Below are positions 1 to 13,164 of a stretch of DNA of 64,000 nucleotides, piece after piece. The notes under the pieces are model-generated. The model was given only the letters and a program-made list of their open reading frames with translations, ran no database searches and was not told the DNA's origin. A program made the position numbers and the translations under genes. The stretch lies in NCBI RefSeq assembly GCF_014805625.2, contig NW_023998459.1:1421934-1485933 (forward strand), given 5' to 3'. How positions within the stretch are numbered: the stretch's first letter is position 1; the number at the start of each line of letters is the position of its first letter. This DNA is from Glossina fuscipes. Its lineage: Eukaryota; Arthropoda; Insecta; Diptera; Glossinidae.

Positions 1-3000
1 CTATTCATCTTTTTCTTTGTCAGGAAAATATAAATGCTCTGCCGATATAGCTAAGACCGTGACAACTTTCTTAAGCATTGACGGAAAGCTAGAAACTAGC
101 TATATCTACCGTCATTTTGTTGGGCGAACCCGCTCAGGCCATTTTTTTTTCGAGTATTTCGCAACACATTCAGTGACATGACCATGATCCCGATTTGGCA
201 CTAAACTCATAGATAACTTTTGGCGGGTCGCCAAAAAACTATATCCGAATATGCATGATAGGAACACTGGAAGTTCTTACACGTATGTTGACAAAGAAAA
301 TTGTGCAAGGATGCTAATATATTCCATAATGCTAGTTAATGATAATTTCTGGATTCAATCTAACATGCAAAATGTTATTTTAAAGTTTTTCCTTTCACTG
401 TATGTAACACAAATTATATGTTTTCTTCAGCATCCGATTTTCTACAACTTTCTTGCAAAGCCGTAGTGTCATTTGAGCCGATGTTCGTGACGTAAATGCA
501 TGAAAGCATTACGTTTAACTGTTCCGTTTCAGAGTCGATGTTTACCAGAAAAACATAGGAAGGCTAAAGTGCCTGCTGTTGAAAAAGAGCAACTCATAGC
601 AATATGTTATAATATATGGAAAATATATTGGTTTGGCATATATAATCTATTTTCATAGCAGTTAGAGTTCAAGAAAAGAGAAAGAACAAAAATTCTGCAA
701 ATTTCCAAATTCTTGTTACCTACTGAATACGCAACTTACAACCAAAAAATTAATGGCTTCGTTAATATTTACTATTTTGTTACATGTGTTTTCTCGTCAT
801 TTTTTGCTTCTTTTGCTATTAAAAAAACGTGGTATCGGGCATCTTTAGCAATTTTCGCCAACTAGACATATTTTGCTAACTACAAGTATATAGGAAATCA
901 AAATCGATCAAATTTTTCATAGATTAAATAATTAATCAAAGAAAATTTCATTTAATTTGCGTTATCAATCTAAATTCTTAACCCGTCTGCTGAAACTTTC
1001 GTCCGTTTTATATTATTTTCATTAGTACCAGATAATACCTCATTCCATTTTACTACACTTGCTGTTCCCACACTTCGGAAATTTGTTGCTGAAATTTTGC
1101 AGATGTTCGCATGCTTTTTCGCATCGAAAAAGCTTGCTCTCGTTGCACATATTGTATATTATCAATAATGGTTTATGATACAGGTTATAAACGTACAAAA
1201 TAAGACCCTACTGTGTATATGCCACATTTCAGTATATAAATAAATATTTTTATATACGAGCATATGTTAACCAAGCATACGCATATGTGTGGTTGGCAGT
1301 GAATACAGGAACAAATGTTCCTTCATACTCAACTCGTTCAAACCAACAAAAATAACCAGCTGGCCTAGGTTGGTTACTTGTATATCTACATTGCCAAACG
1401 CGTTCGTGTCAATTTCCTAATGATGAAGTTTTCGTCTGTGTATGATGTTAACGTGTTGAAGTATTTTTTACGATTCTTTTTTGCTTGTATATAGTGAATA
1501 TTCGTTGGCTATTTGCCCGCCTTATCGATTGAGGTAGCAAAAACATTTTTTTATGTCGGTTTCTGTTTTCAGAACTTGTCTTTATACGATGGTTGGGTAT
1601 TATTTACTTCAAATTGGTTTTCGCACGAAGAGATGTGAGTGCATTTCTTGTCAGAACTTCAGTTTGGCATGGCATACGGTTGGATTCGCAACTTAATTTC
1701 ATTCGTTTTTTTTTTAGGTTGACGGTTTCGGATTTCTCTTTGCATGCATTTGTGCCTCTAATCAAATTAATAATTAAAGAACGCGACGACCGACGCTTCT
1801 TATAAAGAGAAAAAGCAAAAAAGTGATGCTTGACTTTGTTTCTTTACTTGTTCAAATAAATTATAAAAAAACTTGGAACAACGGTGATTAAAAACTATTT
1901 TCAATTGTATTTTGTGAAACCAAAATTTGAAACATTCCTAAAATACTAAAAGAAAAATAAAATAAAGCGTAATGAGTACGTTCATTTTAAATAGTTTTCA
2001 CTTTTTATCAAATTACGTAAATGTTATATACTTTTACTATTTGTGTCCGATTATATAAATATATAACGTAAATGTAAAAAAAAGCATAGTTACTTTTAAC
2101 CTTTATTTGACTGTCGCAGTATGAACTATGATACTTTTAAACAGTGATTTCTATGATTTGCGTTTAAGAAAGAGGATTCATGAATGCATAAGCTTAAACA
2201 AAGCATATTAAATAGTTATTGATATAGTATCGTATATATGAAAATAACATGTTGACTAATGATTCTCATTAAAGTAGGTAATCGGTACTAACTATGTCCT
2301 CAAGATCAAGATAATCGTATATCTATTAATTGCAGATTCCTCACTTTAAATGAATATGTACTAAAACTTCTGCTATTTTTTGGGGTTTAACTGTTAACCA
2401 GACTAATAGTGTTCAATTTTAATGCATTGAAATCTATGTGCCAAGCTCCTTCATATACACTATGGAAAATGTGAATATGGCTTTCCTTCTAAGAAGCAAA
2501 TAGAGCATGGAAATAAGATTTTTCGACGTAAGAACTGACGTTATCAACTCGAATTCGTTAAAAGATCTGAGATTGTTATCTGCTTTGCGACGTTAATTTA
2601 TGAAGGAAACGTCGCTTTTCAAGCCTTAACGTTTCCCCACCCGTTACAAATTCATTAGATTCCTTTGTTTCTTCTATGAATGCAATTCATATTTTCCTCT
2701 TTTTTAAATTGATGCTAGCTTCTACCATTTTCTGACCTACAGTGAGAGTTTTTGTACTCAGACAAAATTCATCTATTTGTCCGTACAACCTATTACTATT
2801 ACATAAAAAATAACCACGCAATGTGTGACTAGAGAGTTATAAGAGTGAGTTATAAGAGTTAAGACGGAATGCGTATATTGGAAAACTTGCAAGTTTTATG
2901 GTGTAGAAATCAAATTTACTTAAACTTCCATTCCAAGAGAAGAATAAACTTTGTAAATGCTTTTATGACAAAACCCTCTTAATTTAGGAATTTGGAAAAA

Positions 3001-4240
3001 TAAAGAAATTACATTACGCAACGTCAACTTTACCTTGCAGGGATTATTCTACAAATATTTCGATTAAGGAAAAGTTATGCAAGACAAAAAAATTTTAATT
3101 TTGCGGTTTTTGTCGAAATGTACAAGGTTGATATGATTTTGCTTTTTTAGAAAAATATACTTTCTTCTCTTTTTGCGTTATCCCCATCTCGTTTGTCCTG
3201 AAAAAATTGATTTCCGTTTTTGGGCTTTTATTTTGCTTTTTTAAAAAAAATGATTGTAATAAAAGATATCGACCGCTGCTAATTATTTCTACAATCAGAT
3301 ATTGTATGCAGCGATATCTTTCTTTTTGTCGCCTGACGAGTTTAGGAGCATTTGAGTGGCGACTGATGCGTCACATCATACTTTTACTCATTTGTTTTAT
3401 ATCAAGAGCAAGAAAAAATGCCGCAGTTCGTTTCTCTTCTATATATTTTTGTAATCGATATTACATTCGGCATTTTTCACGTGCTGCATTATTCAGTTTG
3501 TATGTACAGATGAATCAATGTTTATGAATTATAGACTTTAGTTTATATTGTCGTGCATAGTATCTTCTTATATATTGTGTAACGAGTTTCCCTTAATTTT
3601 CAGACGTGTACAAAGAATGTTTGTCAATAAGAATTATGCGTAATTTATGGCAGAAGACGTTATAGTCAAGACGAAAATATTATCAAGTTGCTGGCACTGT
3701 TATGTGTTTAAAATCACTTGTTTAGTGCCATTTTCTGCACAGGTTTGAAATTTACAGGATTATCTTCATTTTCCTGTTAGATTCAAATTTTCACGAAATT
3801 TGTCTGCAAAACGTTATATTTCTGCATGTCTAGCTGATGATGCAGTTTGACCTATCGACCGAATTGTGTGCCTTGCTCAAATTATGTTTTTGTTATTGAT
3901 TTAAAAATGTATTCGGTCTTATTATAAAAAAAAATAAATGTATAAAAAAATAAATAAAAGTCTGTTATAAAAAGTGATAAAAAAAGTGAAACAAAAAAAT
4001 TATATAAAATTATACGAAACAAAAATAAAGAAAAACGAAAAATAACGAAAAATTAATATCTTCCGCATATGTATGTAATGATGATGAGTCATATCCAAAG
4101 CGACTGCAGACTTAATCTGGATATGCGGTATTCAGTATGTCTTCAAACAGAAATGATGTTCATGTTTTATGAAGGTAAGCACTAATCACATCTCTTCGCT
4201 ACGATCTTATTAATTTTTCCAATATATACCCAACACAATA
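1..4240. other. Non-coding AT-rich stretch
   Basis: I see no coding region with recognisable domains, splice-bounded exons or transposon signatures on either strand. Open frames here are under 110 codons and have low-complexity compositions expected of AT-rich DNA. The end (about 3905-4060) is A-rich simple sequence with runs such as ATAAAAAAATAAATAAAAG. Confidence 0.6.
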
Positions 4241-4342
4241 GCACGATATCAATTTTGTTCATTTACACTGCTCAAAGTAGAACTTTTGCCATTATAAGGC
4301 ACGGTTAATCTAGAAAATAAGAGTATAGTCAGCTCACTTAAA

Positions 4343-4540
4343 TTGAAGACGCTAATATTTGATGGTATGTCTAGCTTCCATACATTCAAGATGCACTCCA
4401 ATTTGGCGTGCGATCCAGTCCAAATGCAGCTTGAAAACAAACAAAAGTGGGCTTTAGCCATGCACATGAGCTATTACTACCGCAAGACAGGCCGTCTTTT
4501 CGTTGAATTCCAGTCACCGCTGTCATCGGCTACCAAGTGA
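4343..4540 (+). CDS. Possible small coding fragment, unknown
   Basis: An ATG-started 65-codon frame whose base composition (mid-40s % GC by eye) is clearly higher than the roughly one-third GC around it. It ends at TGA at 4538-4540. The encoded peptide is hydrophilic with a YYYRKTGRLFVEFQSP stretch, no signal peptide and no membrane segment. The frame is open for about 25 codons upstream of the ATG, so it may be an exon or decayed gene piece. I recognise no family. The opposite strand also has an overlapping open frame, so this could be chance. Confidence 0.2.
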   Translation: MKTLIFDGMSSFHTFKMHSNLACDPVQMQLENKQKWALAMHMSYYYRKTGRLFVEFQSPLSSATK

Positions 4541-4744
4541 AAGTGGAATGGCAATAACAGCAAAGTAGGCACGAATTCTACTATGCCACATGTAGGCAAC
4601 TATTGTAAATACTATGTTAGGAATGCAAAATTGGTGAAGCTTTATATTTGCAGAACTAAATATACAAAACACTAAGCCCTCAACTGTGCAAAGAAGATAA
4701 TGATGAGCATATCCCTGAGAAAGAGAAAGCTAACGAAAATATCC

Positions 4745-4995
4745 GGGTCCCTCACGGTTATGATTGGGTCAAATACATATTTTTACAAATGAAAGCGTAC
4801 TAAACTCTGGTTATATATTATTATCGAAAATGAATATCAATAACGAATATTTCAAAGTTTAAGCAAAACGTCCTAGTCCGTCATGGTTATAATCAAATCG
4901 TTATTTTTATAAACAAGAGCGTACTGAACTCTGGCTACATCTTATTATCGAAAATGAATATTCATAACGAACATTTCGTAGTTTAAGAAGTTCAC
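4745..4995. repeat. 129-bp tandem duplication
   Basis: Two diverged copies lie head to tail, about 4745-4873 and 4874-4995. Each carries GGTTAT(G/A)AT near its start, then AGCGTACT(A/G)AACTCTGG, then TTATTATCGAAAATGAATAT and AACGAA(T/C)ATTTC. Matching landmarks (GGTTAT at 4756 and 4885) are 129 bases apart. No coding content is seen. Confidence 0.8.
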
Positions 4996-7739
4996 ACGTA
5001 AGCGGTAGTTGGTGCTGGTAGAAAGAATGCTACAGGCTGCTAGTTAGGGAAGCAATAAACGCAAATAATGATTTTCAATGCTTTGCCTTCCTGTATTACA
5101 TGCACCTTGTGCTGTTGGCAATTAACGAAATAATTAATACACATACACTATTAATGGATAAAGTCCACCATGTTAAATGACTATCCAAATTCTACTGGGA
5201 AATCCCGAAGTAAGAGGATTAACGAAGACAACAGATCACAATATGGCATTCGTTTCCTACTTTCAGAAGCAAGATGTATGTCTCAGGTGAATTAGATGAA
5301 CCATGATGTTCGAAGAGAGCAGTTTGAAAGAAAAACTAAATACTGAAAAAGAACGTCCTATAAATAATTTTTGGTAAACAAAGTGAATTAAACTAAAAAT
5401 TATTATTAGGCATGTGAAGCACAACTTGTAAGCAGAGAGAAATTTTATGTAAAAATATTTTTTAATGTAATCCAAAGTCAGACAGAGGAAAATACTTTGT
5501 GAGAAGCTATATTTCCACCGCAACTTTTTTTACACTTCCTGTAGTAGAAGGTATATAAGTTTGCGAATATGCATGCAACATCCAGAAGCACTTGACATCG
5601 ACTCCTTTTTTTTAAAGGCAACTTAAGAAAATCATTCTGGCTGATATCTTTAACGTACAAGTCGCAATCTTTGAGAAATTCTGACGAAACTTGGTACATT
5701 TGGACGTGTTTTGGTCCATGGGCAAAACTGCATAACTGCAAATTGGTATAGCGTATTTAATAGCGCGCCTTGGTCTACTATCGTCTTTTTATTTCTTAAC
5801 AGTTCTTAAGAATAGTTCGACCTTTGATGAGAAAGGTTCATTCTTAATATTTTATAATGAAAATATTGACAGTGAAAAACGTGATAATTTTGCCCACTCT
5901 ACAATACGAGGACTATCATTGAAAGTATGTCTTACGGAAATATGGCTTATGGAAGTAATATAATTTTTATTGTATTGTAAATGTAAATGAATGTAAATGA
6001 CTTTATTAGACGAAGTGATGTGCGATATTTAATGGTCGGCTCTGTCCGACTATAAGATTTTTACTTGTTGCATACGAGTAACTTAGCTTTTTTTTTATAT
6101 TTAACTTTTCCATATTTAAAACGCATATAATGTATACATTCTGGAGTAGCATTAAATTCTGAATTGATTTTAACATGTCTGTCGGAAGGTAATGTCTGCG
6201 GTAGACCTTCTCCTCTTTGGATGAATTAGGCACATGTCTCGATAGCAATGTAATCGCCGAATGCACTCGCTGTATAGAAACAGTTCCGGATTGTGAGATT
6301 TTTGTCCCATTATATTTAAAGGCAGAGGTACGTCGTCGACATTCTGAGATTGTTATTTCCGTATGCTATATTCATAAAAGGACTGGATCAAAAATGACCA
6401 CGAGCGATATTACATCTGTGCTGTGATAACGCACATGCAGCACTTGTAGCAAACGATATTTTGCAAGGCATAAAATTGGTATTTTTGTTATTCTTCCATC
6501 CATATTTGGCTGCTTGTAACTTCCTTCTACTCTCGAGGATCAAAGACGAGTTACACTGACGGCGATAACGACAAAGAGGCCACTTGAAAGATTTAAAATG
6601 ATTTCTGCTGCGTTTTTAAAGCATGTTATAAAAACTGTTAAAAAAAAGATAACTATGTTTAATTAAATGGAGACTACTCGGAAAAATCAATTCCAAAAGT
6701 GGAGAAAAATAAACTTAGTTTAATAACAGAAAGATTTGCAACGTTGCTTAAGTATTTAGTTTCGAATAAATGGTAGAGCCCTATTTATCATCGAACTGAA
6801 ATTGGAACATGTCTCTCTTCGATGAATTTGCAATCTGCATCTGTTCTTAATTATAACAGACTACTCAATTTACTATCCATCGATCTAAACGGAAATAAGC
6901 ATTGTTACTCACCGTGATATTTTCAATTACTTACTAATTCAAATAGCCGCGCATAAAGGTTCCGAGAAGTTCCGAGTCCAATTTCTTGAAATTTAAGGTT
7001 TATTTCAATGCTTACTGATATGTAGCCAACTAAACTTGGTAAAAATTACTACTGCATTTAAAATTAAAATTAAAATTAAATTAAATTTAAATTCTGTCAT
7101 ATACATACACTTTTTGGTTACACATTTTATTTTTTTCAATGTTGTAAAAAGGAATAGATCTACATATCACAGTTGTTTAAATATAGAAAGAATACATATA
7201 AACAAAGTTGCAAAGTTATTTCAAATAAATTATTGCTAAATCTTAACTATACCATATAAATACTACTTGCGTTATTTAGAAGTTAGAAAACGGTCAAAAT
7301 AGGGTAGAGCAGAATCCGTTTTCCAAACAAAAAGTTGTGGGTTGATTCTCGTTACTTACAACTTATGGAAGATAGAAGACTGATATTTTCTACATATACT
7401 TCACGCAAAACTGCTATTTATATGTATAAAGGCTAAATATTGGCCGTACCCATACGACCTTAGAAGTGCATAAATTCTCTTTTTCCACTTTTTTTAAGTT
7501 TTAGGCTTATTAATCATAAGGTAAAGAAGACAGAATGCTTAAAACTATTTCGTACATTCCGCAAATGAGTAGATTGCAACGTAAACCTGTCTTTCGTGAT
7601 TTACGTTATTTTTTCAGCTCCTTTTGAAATATGTTCGTAACTTTGAATTGTGATTATACCCTACAGCACTTGTGGTACACGTGTGTGGTATATTAAGTTG
7701 GCACGGTCCTATGTAACACACATAAGGGCTTAATACAGA
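4996..7739. other. Non-coding stretch
   Basis: No domain, exon or repeat signature that I can support. Open frames of 60-90 codons at 5263-5741 (minus), 6006-6266 (minus) and 6217-6426 (plus) have no recognisable motifs and overlap one another. Confidence 0.5.
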
Positions 7740-8067
7740 CCCACCTATTATTTATTTATTTATTACACTTATACAAGAGACTCAACTAAAACAAATTGGC
7801 CGTCGAGTTCAATTGACTCTTAAAGTAAATCTTAAATTAATTAATATTAAAACTTAGTATAAGTGCAATGAAACAAATAAGAAGGAAAAAATGAAAAAAA
7901 AAAGAAAAAAAGCATGTACACAACTAGCATAGAGCCACACTCATAACCGTCACAGGACCAAATTGCAAGTGAACCCCTAAGCCATCGCAAACGTGCATAA
8001 GCTTGGGAACCGATAATAGTTAACAACAATTAATTTTCGACACATCGTGAATTTTTAAGGTTAAGAG

Positions 8068-8451
8068 TTAGTTTAAGTACGACATATGTAAATCGCGCGT
8101 ATTAAGCAATGCTGCTTTAATGGACTTTAAATAGTACGTTAAACAAGAAAACAATTTCACATCATCAGCATACATTAAGATTTTTCTGAATTTAATCACG
8201 GAGGGCAAATCATTGATGTATAAATTAAATAAAATGGGTCCTAAGTGGCTACCTTGAGGTACGCCAGACGTCATGGGGAATTCATCCGAGGTAATGAGGT
8301 TAAACAAAATCCTGAATGAGCTACCATGAAGATAAGAGCTTAACCATTCCACTAAGAAGAACGGTAAGCCAGAGGCTTGAAGTTTAAAGATAACTAGCCT
8401 ATGGTTAACTAAATCCAACGCTTTGGTAAAGTCAGTGTAAATGACATGTGA
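8068..8451 (-). pseudogene. RT palm domain of family A LINE
   Basis: Reverse transcriptase fragment. Visible motifs are DFTKALDLVNH just upstream of the first ATG (8418), GVPQGSHLGPILFNLYINDL (residues 52-71 from that ATG), and the catalytic YADD at residues 83-86 (8172-8161). In a full-length element several hundred residues would follow YADD. Here only about 30 do, and the last 20 match the extreme C-terminus of ORF2 seen in the 13.2-kb copy, which shows an in-frame internal deletion. It cannot encode a complete RT. Confidence 0.88.
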
Positions 8452-8632
8452 GAGCCACTAGAAAAAGCCTTGAAAACATGAGAAGTAAACTCTAACAGAT
8501 TGGTGACAGTAGATCTTCCCTTTCGAAAACCATGTTGGAGAGGAGAAATATAAAATTTAATGGAAAAGGCTGAGCCACAATTCGCTCGAACAGTTTAGGC
8601 AAGACACTCAATTTGGCAATACCTCTGTAGTT

Positions 8633-9148
8633 CTATACAAGTTGCCTACTACCACTTTTGTGAATAGGAATAAGGAAACAAGTCTTCCAATACAAAGGGA
8701 CAATACCTAAATTCAAGGACAGGTTAAAAATCTTTGAGATCACACTACATAGCTCGCCAGCACAAGATATAAGTATACATGAGGGGATTCCATCAGGTCC
8801 AGGCGAACAATTATATATTAGAGAGCTCAATCTTTTAAAAACGTCATTTTCAGATATAACAAAGTTAGGAATTGAAATCAAATTAGAAATCGGATATGGA
8901 TAGTTTGCTGATAAATCAAAATTAGCAGTTGAAAAGTTCTGTCGGAAGTATTCCGTAAAGAGATTTGAGGTTTCAAAATCATCCGAGGACTCGGAGCCAT
9001 TAAAAGACACATGCGAGGGATTTATGGAGATTTTTCTTTTGGAATTAACGAACTTAAAAAAGTATTTAGCAAATAAGGAGAGTTTAACAAACTGAAGGTA
9101 TTTGCAATTGTATTGGCGGTTTAGGGAATTAAATTTATGCCTTGCCAC
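8633..9148 (-). pseudogene. Linker and RT fingers of family A LINE
   Basis: A 171-codon open frame covering the region between endonuclease and RT. It ends with the conserved entry to the RT domain: SPGPDGIPSCIL (the PGxDGIP motif, about residues 115-126), then FNLSLNLGIVPLYWK and IPIHKSGSR. Downstream of the stop (8632-8450) the other frames carry weak matches to the rest of the fingers. A closely similar segment lies on the same strand at 55.2-55.7 kb, so this is one dispersed family. Confidence 0.85.
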
Positions 9149-9870
9149 TGAGTAAGCGAAATAGTCGAAAGAACAACCACTTTTCGAAAATTTTTTGAAA
9201 AGCTTGTTTTGCCTATTCTTGTAATATTTAATTGTTTGTTAAACCACGGGGGGCACTTGCTTCGAGGACGGGACTGCTTGATCGGAACGGATGCAGAAAT
9301 AGCTTGATTTAATCTATTGTAGAACGACGACAATAAGCTATCAATACTCTTCACTGAGAAATCAAGCACAATATGAGAAAGATGTGATTTTAGCATGGAA
9401 ACATTGATTTTATGGAAATCATAAAATTTATATGAAAAATTTGAATTTGGAACGTTATAGAAGTTGAACGAACCAACATGCCTGTAATGAAAGGAAATAC
9501 CCAATGCTGGATGATATGGATCCTCAGGTAAACTAAACGGAAGACAACGATTAACGCAAATCTCAGGAAAGTTGGCAAAGCAAAGATCTACCATTGCAAT
9601 CAGGGGAACCATTCAGCCAGAACTATCACTAACACCAAGTGACTTGAGGCAAATTGAAGTCACCCAACGCAATGACTATATCGGTAGGTTTAGATTGCTT
9701 GGCCACTTCACAAATGAGGGCGGCCTGTTTCTTATATACGGAGATATCCGAATTTGGGGGAATATAGGAGCAGGGCACATATAAGTGTTTATTAGGAAAT
9801 TTCACTCGAATGGCGATAAATTCAACGTCGGGAGTAGTTAGAAATTCAAATGAATTATACCGATCGATTC
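9121..9870 (-). pseudogene. Endonuclease C-terminal part of family A LINE
   Basis: The frame at 9612-9121 encodes the end of an exonuclease-endonuclease-phosphatase (AP endonuclease-like) domain and the following helical linker, with WFNKQL after a basic SRPRSKCPP stretch typical of this junction. Farther 5' (9860-9613) broken frames continue the domain, including a degraded form of the GDFN catalytic segment. Similarity stops near 9870, so the element is 5'-truncated, as is usual for LINE insertions. Confidence 0.7.
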
Positions 9871-9879
9871 AGAATCGTA

Positions 9880-10115
9880 ATCTGCATTGATCTAAACCTG
9901 TTTGTCCGTCCGCCTGACTTTCTGATGTTTGTCCATTTAAATTTGTGTTCAAGCTACACCCCGTAATTTTTGAGATATTTCAATGAAATTTGGTGCAGTG
10001 AAATGTTTTTAGCAAAAGACGAACGCTATTAAAAATCGTTCGGATAAGCCCGCTTTTTCGACCACTCTCCCTATACCACTCTGGGGCAATTTTTGAACGC
10101 CCTCATATAATAAAA
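9880..10115 (+). repeat. Possible decayed dispersed repeat
   Basis: Starts with CTGTTTGTCCGTCCGCCTGAC and contains ATTTCAATGAAATTTGGTGCAG. The alternating GTCCGTC/CTGAC motif followed by GAAATTTGG a few dozen bases on is a pattern seen in abundant intergenic repeats of higher flies. Only one copy is seen in this window, so this is an impression rather than a demonstration. Confidence 0.3.
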
Positions 10116-11619
10116 ATTGAGGTTCACACGGCAAATAATAGTAGCATAATTTTCAATGCTGCATCAAGAAAATTATATCGTAACAGTAATTTAACACAAA
10201 AAATTAAATGTACCAAATTTGGACATGCTCGGCCTATTTTTTGATTTTACCTGAATAAGGAGTTTCACGAAAATTGACCATTTGTAGAGCAAAGAAGTTC
10301 AAATTTTAATATGTGGTGATGAAAATTAGCCTACAATATTAAAGTAATTTCATACAAAAATGAACTCTGCAAAATTTGGACCATCAACGCCATCTCCGTA
10401 AACACGCATTTGAAAAATTTGCCTTTATATAGAAACAAGATATAATTTTTGTGTTCTAGAACAATAAGAATAGCTTTGGACAAAGTGAAATAAGGTATTT
10501 TATGGCACTCTATAATATTCTTGCTTGTTTTTAGAAAAGTATATGTTTTATTTACAGAACTAGGAGATCTATTTAAAAATTATTTGCAGGAGCTCATATT
10601 TGCAACAATGTAATTCGGTCTTGTCCGACAATGCAATTCAATTCTCTCGACTCACTTTCGACTGACCCAACTCACTTTTAGACTCTCGCAACTAGGTTTT
10701 ACTTTCCGAAAATATTCTGTTTCTTTACGTTATTACAGGCAAATTACCATTACATAAATTCATCGCGACATTTCTAATTCGCTAATCTGTTTTCTCGCTA
10801 AAGTTCTGCCAATTATTGTTAGTCTGTTCGCCGGTCGCCAGCTGCATGACGCAGATAACGCGCCATGAGTGTGTACTTGGTTTCCCCTTTCTTTGGAATT
10901 CATTTTTTCAGAAAATCGACTAATTTTCATGAACACTTAAGTCATTAAATGTGGCATATTCGTAACAATATATTATCTGCCTAAAAATGCGTTAGTGCTT
11001 ATGGTGGATGTCACGACGTAATGGATTAATTTTTTTTTACAATACCATTGTAATGGGTATCACATAAAACTCTTAATGAAGTAGAAGGCACATTTTATCC
11101 CATTAATTTTTTTTTTTTGTGATAATAAAAAAAACATGAGGCGCCAAAGACTTTATTGATTGTGGGTATGCGTGATTCGACCCCAACCGAATACAACTTT
11201 CCTACATGTTCTTATCTCAATCAACTATACTGATCATTCACTGGGCTATGCAACCGGCAGATGTCTGTTTAGGCCAGAAAAGAATAACCAGACGAATTCG
11301 GGTGTAATCATTACATTGCCTACGGTTTACCGTCGTCGCTATCTGATTCGCAACCTCATTTGAAATCATGTGTTCGAACTACAAATAAGATCAAAATATG
11401 TGCGTCTTTCCCAATAGAGCCGCATTTTATGGCATATTAATAATCTTTATTCACAGTATAGGACCCGACCTGGCTTTCCACAATTCTGCCAGGTATCATA
11501 TAAAGCATTTCTTTTCAAGGTACGAGAAGCATTACCATTAATTAATTTGACACGCGCTCTCATTTTGATCCTAAATTAGAAATTGGTTTCATCGCTCAAT
11601 CATCAAATCAATTTTGTTC
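10116..11619. other. Non-coding stretch
   Basis: AT-rich with no recognisable coding domain, RNA gene or complete repeat. The plus-strand open frame at 11160-11363 has no recognisable motif. Confidence 0.5.
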
Positions 11620-11621
11620 TC

Positions 11622-11886
11622 TATGATGCATGTTTGCGATGGCTTAGGGGTTCATTTGCAATTTGGTCCTGTACCGGTTGTAAGTGTGGCCCTATGCTGA
11701 TAGTGTACATGCTTTTTTTTGTTTTTCTTTTTTCTTTTTCTTTTTTTTTTCTTCTGATTTGTTTTATTACACTTATACTCAATTTTATTATTAATTAATA
11801 TAAGTTTTGCATTAAGAGCCAATTGAACTCGACTGTTATTTGTTTAGTTGAGTTTCTAGTATAAGTGGAATAAATAAAATAAATAA
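11622..11886 (+). mobile_element. Family A LINE, 3' UTR-only copy
   Basis: A heavily 5'-truncated insertion carrying only the 3' untranslated end. It starts at TGATGCATGTTTGCGATGG, continues through GGCTTAGGGGTTCA, a long T/C tract and GAACTCGACTG, and ends in AATAAAATAAATAAAT. The same segment is found at 33.0 kb (plus) and at 7.75-8.0 kb (minus), where it is attached to RT coding sequence, which identifies the family. Confidence 0.85.
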
Positions 11887-13159
11887 ATTCGGTATCATCA
11901 TGGCAATAATAAACTTTATTAAAAAATAATTGGTCCAAGCAAAACTCATTGAAGTCTATTTTCAAGTCATTCTCATCATGGAGGCACAAGATGCGATGTG
12001 TTGACTTGCTTGCAACAAGTTATTAAATACATGAATGTAAATTAGAACGTATCTCGAAACTTATTGGTGTTAACTTCCAAGGGACTGAACGTTATTTTCA
12101 CCAAAGACATCATTGCGTTCGGCTGAAAGTAATTGTAAACAAATGGTATATATAAATAAATATAACCATTTACAATAAACAAATATCATCGTTTATAATA
12201 TTCGATTCCCTCAAAACATTTCTGCGAAACTGCTACCCAATTCGAAGTACAAATACATTGGAACGAGATTGAAAAATTTGCTAATGTAAATTAGAACAAA
12301 ATGAGATTATATTGGAGTTAACATTATACCGTTAATTGCGGACGTATTAGGATAGGGATATTTTGTGAATTTAAACAAGATTTGGAAGAAAACAAGTGAA
12401 AATTACGGGCAAATTAGACGATTCCTGCCGAAAATTATATCTTGTTTTCATGTGAAGACATACTCTTGCTGAAAGCCTCCATATTGATGTGGTCCTAAAA
12501 CAGGAAGTAACGGGGCCCAAGTTCAAACCCAATTCGTACGCGGAGAACTTTAAGACTCATTTTTTCTACTTTTAATTAATAATTATTACTGGAAAAGAAA
12601 ACATATTTTTAAATGTAGATTTAGTCGCGATGTCTATAACCCTTTGCGTTTGTACAATGAATCTTGCCGCATTGTGCCTCGGAGCTCCATAGTTATAAAA
12701 GAATATTGCATCTTCGGCAGGAAAGACTCAGCCGATTTCAAATTTTGTACAAGGATGCGTTGAGGAACTGTGCATATTATCATAGTAACTACAATTTAAT
12801 TTCTTTACGGGGTATGAATTGTTTATATGCAAGTAAAACAGCCTTCAAAAGATAAGAACCAAATTTTTTTGTTGATTCGAGTTCTGCATAAACTTTGGAA
12901 CAGCTTATTAAATCCCCATTGTTCAAGATATGGAATTCCCTTCTGTCTGTGAGGCACATCGTGATAGGATTCGTTTTGAAGATACGTCGTCAAATTAGCG
13001 TAACTCTAATTATTTTTATCTATTTCAATCACAAAGTTTCCTGTTTGCTGTACAGCGGTTTATATTTCATACGATTCCTTCACAAACACGGTGCAAAAAG
13101 GAAGGCCAACTTTTTCTTAATTTGTTGGAGTTAGTTTCACATCATACTATGATACTACC
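11887..13159. other. Non-coding stretch
   Basis: No supported gene. The open frames at 12664-12855 and 12895-13134 show no recognisable motif. Confidence 0.45.
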
Positions 13160-13164
13160 CCGAT

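Larger units (their letters stand above)
7740..9870 (-). mobile_element. Jockey-like non-LTR retrotransposon, family A, decayed
   Basis: A 5'-truncated LINE reading on the minus strand. From its 5' side it holds the C-terminal part of an AP-type endonuclease (about 9860-9300), a linker and RT fingers (9148-8633), RT palm (8430-8155), the ORF2 C-terminus (8155-8068), a T-rich 3' UTR and a (TAAA)n-like tail at 7745-7770. The palm frame jumps from just after YADD directly into the LKSIKAALLNTRD ending that another copy at 13.2 kb also has, so the thumb region is deleted. Frameshifts separate the endonuclease, finger and palm segments. Inactive by inspection. Confidence 0.88.

Noticed and set aside
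44..106. 10-base inverted repeat GATATAGCTA / TAGCTATATC
   Set aside because: Arms are short and 43 bases apart in AT-rich DNA; likely chance.
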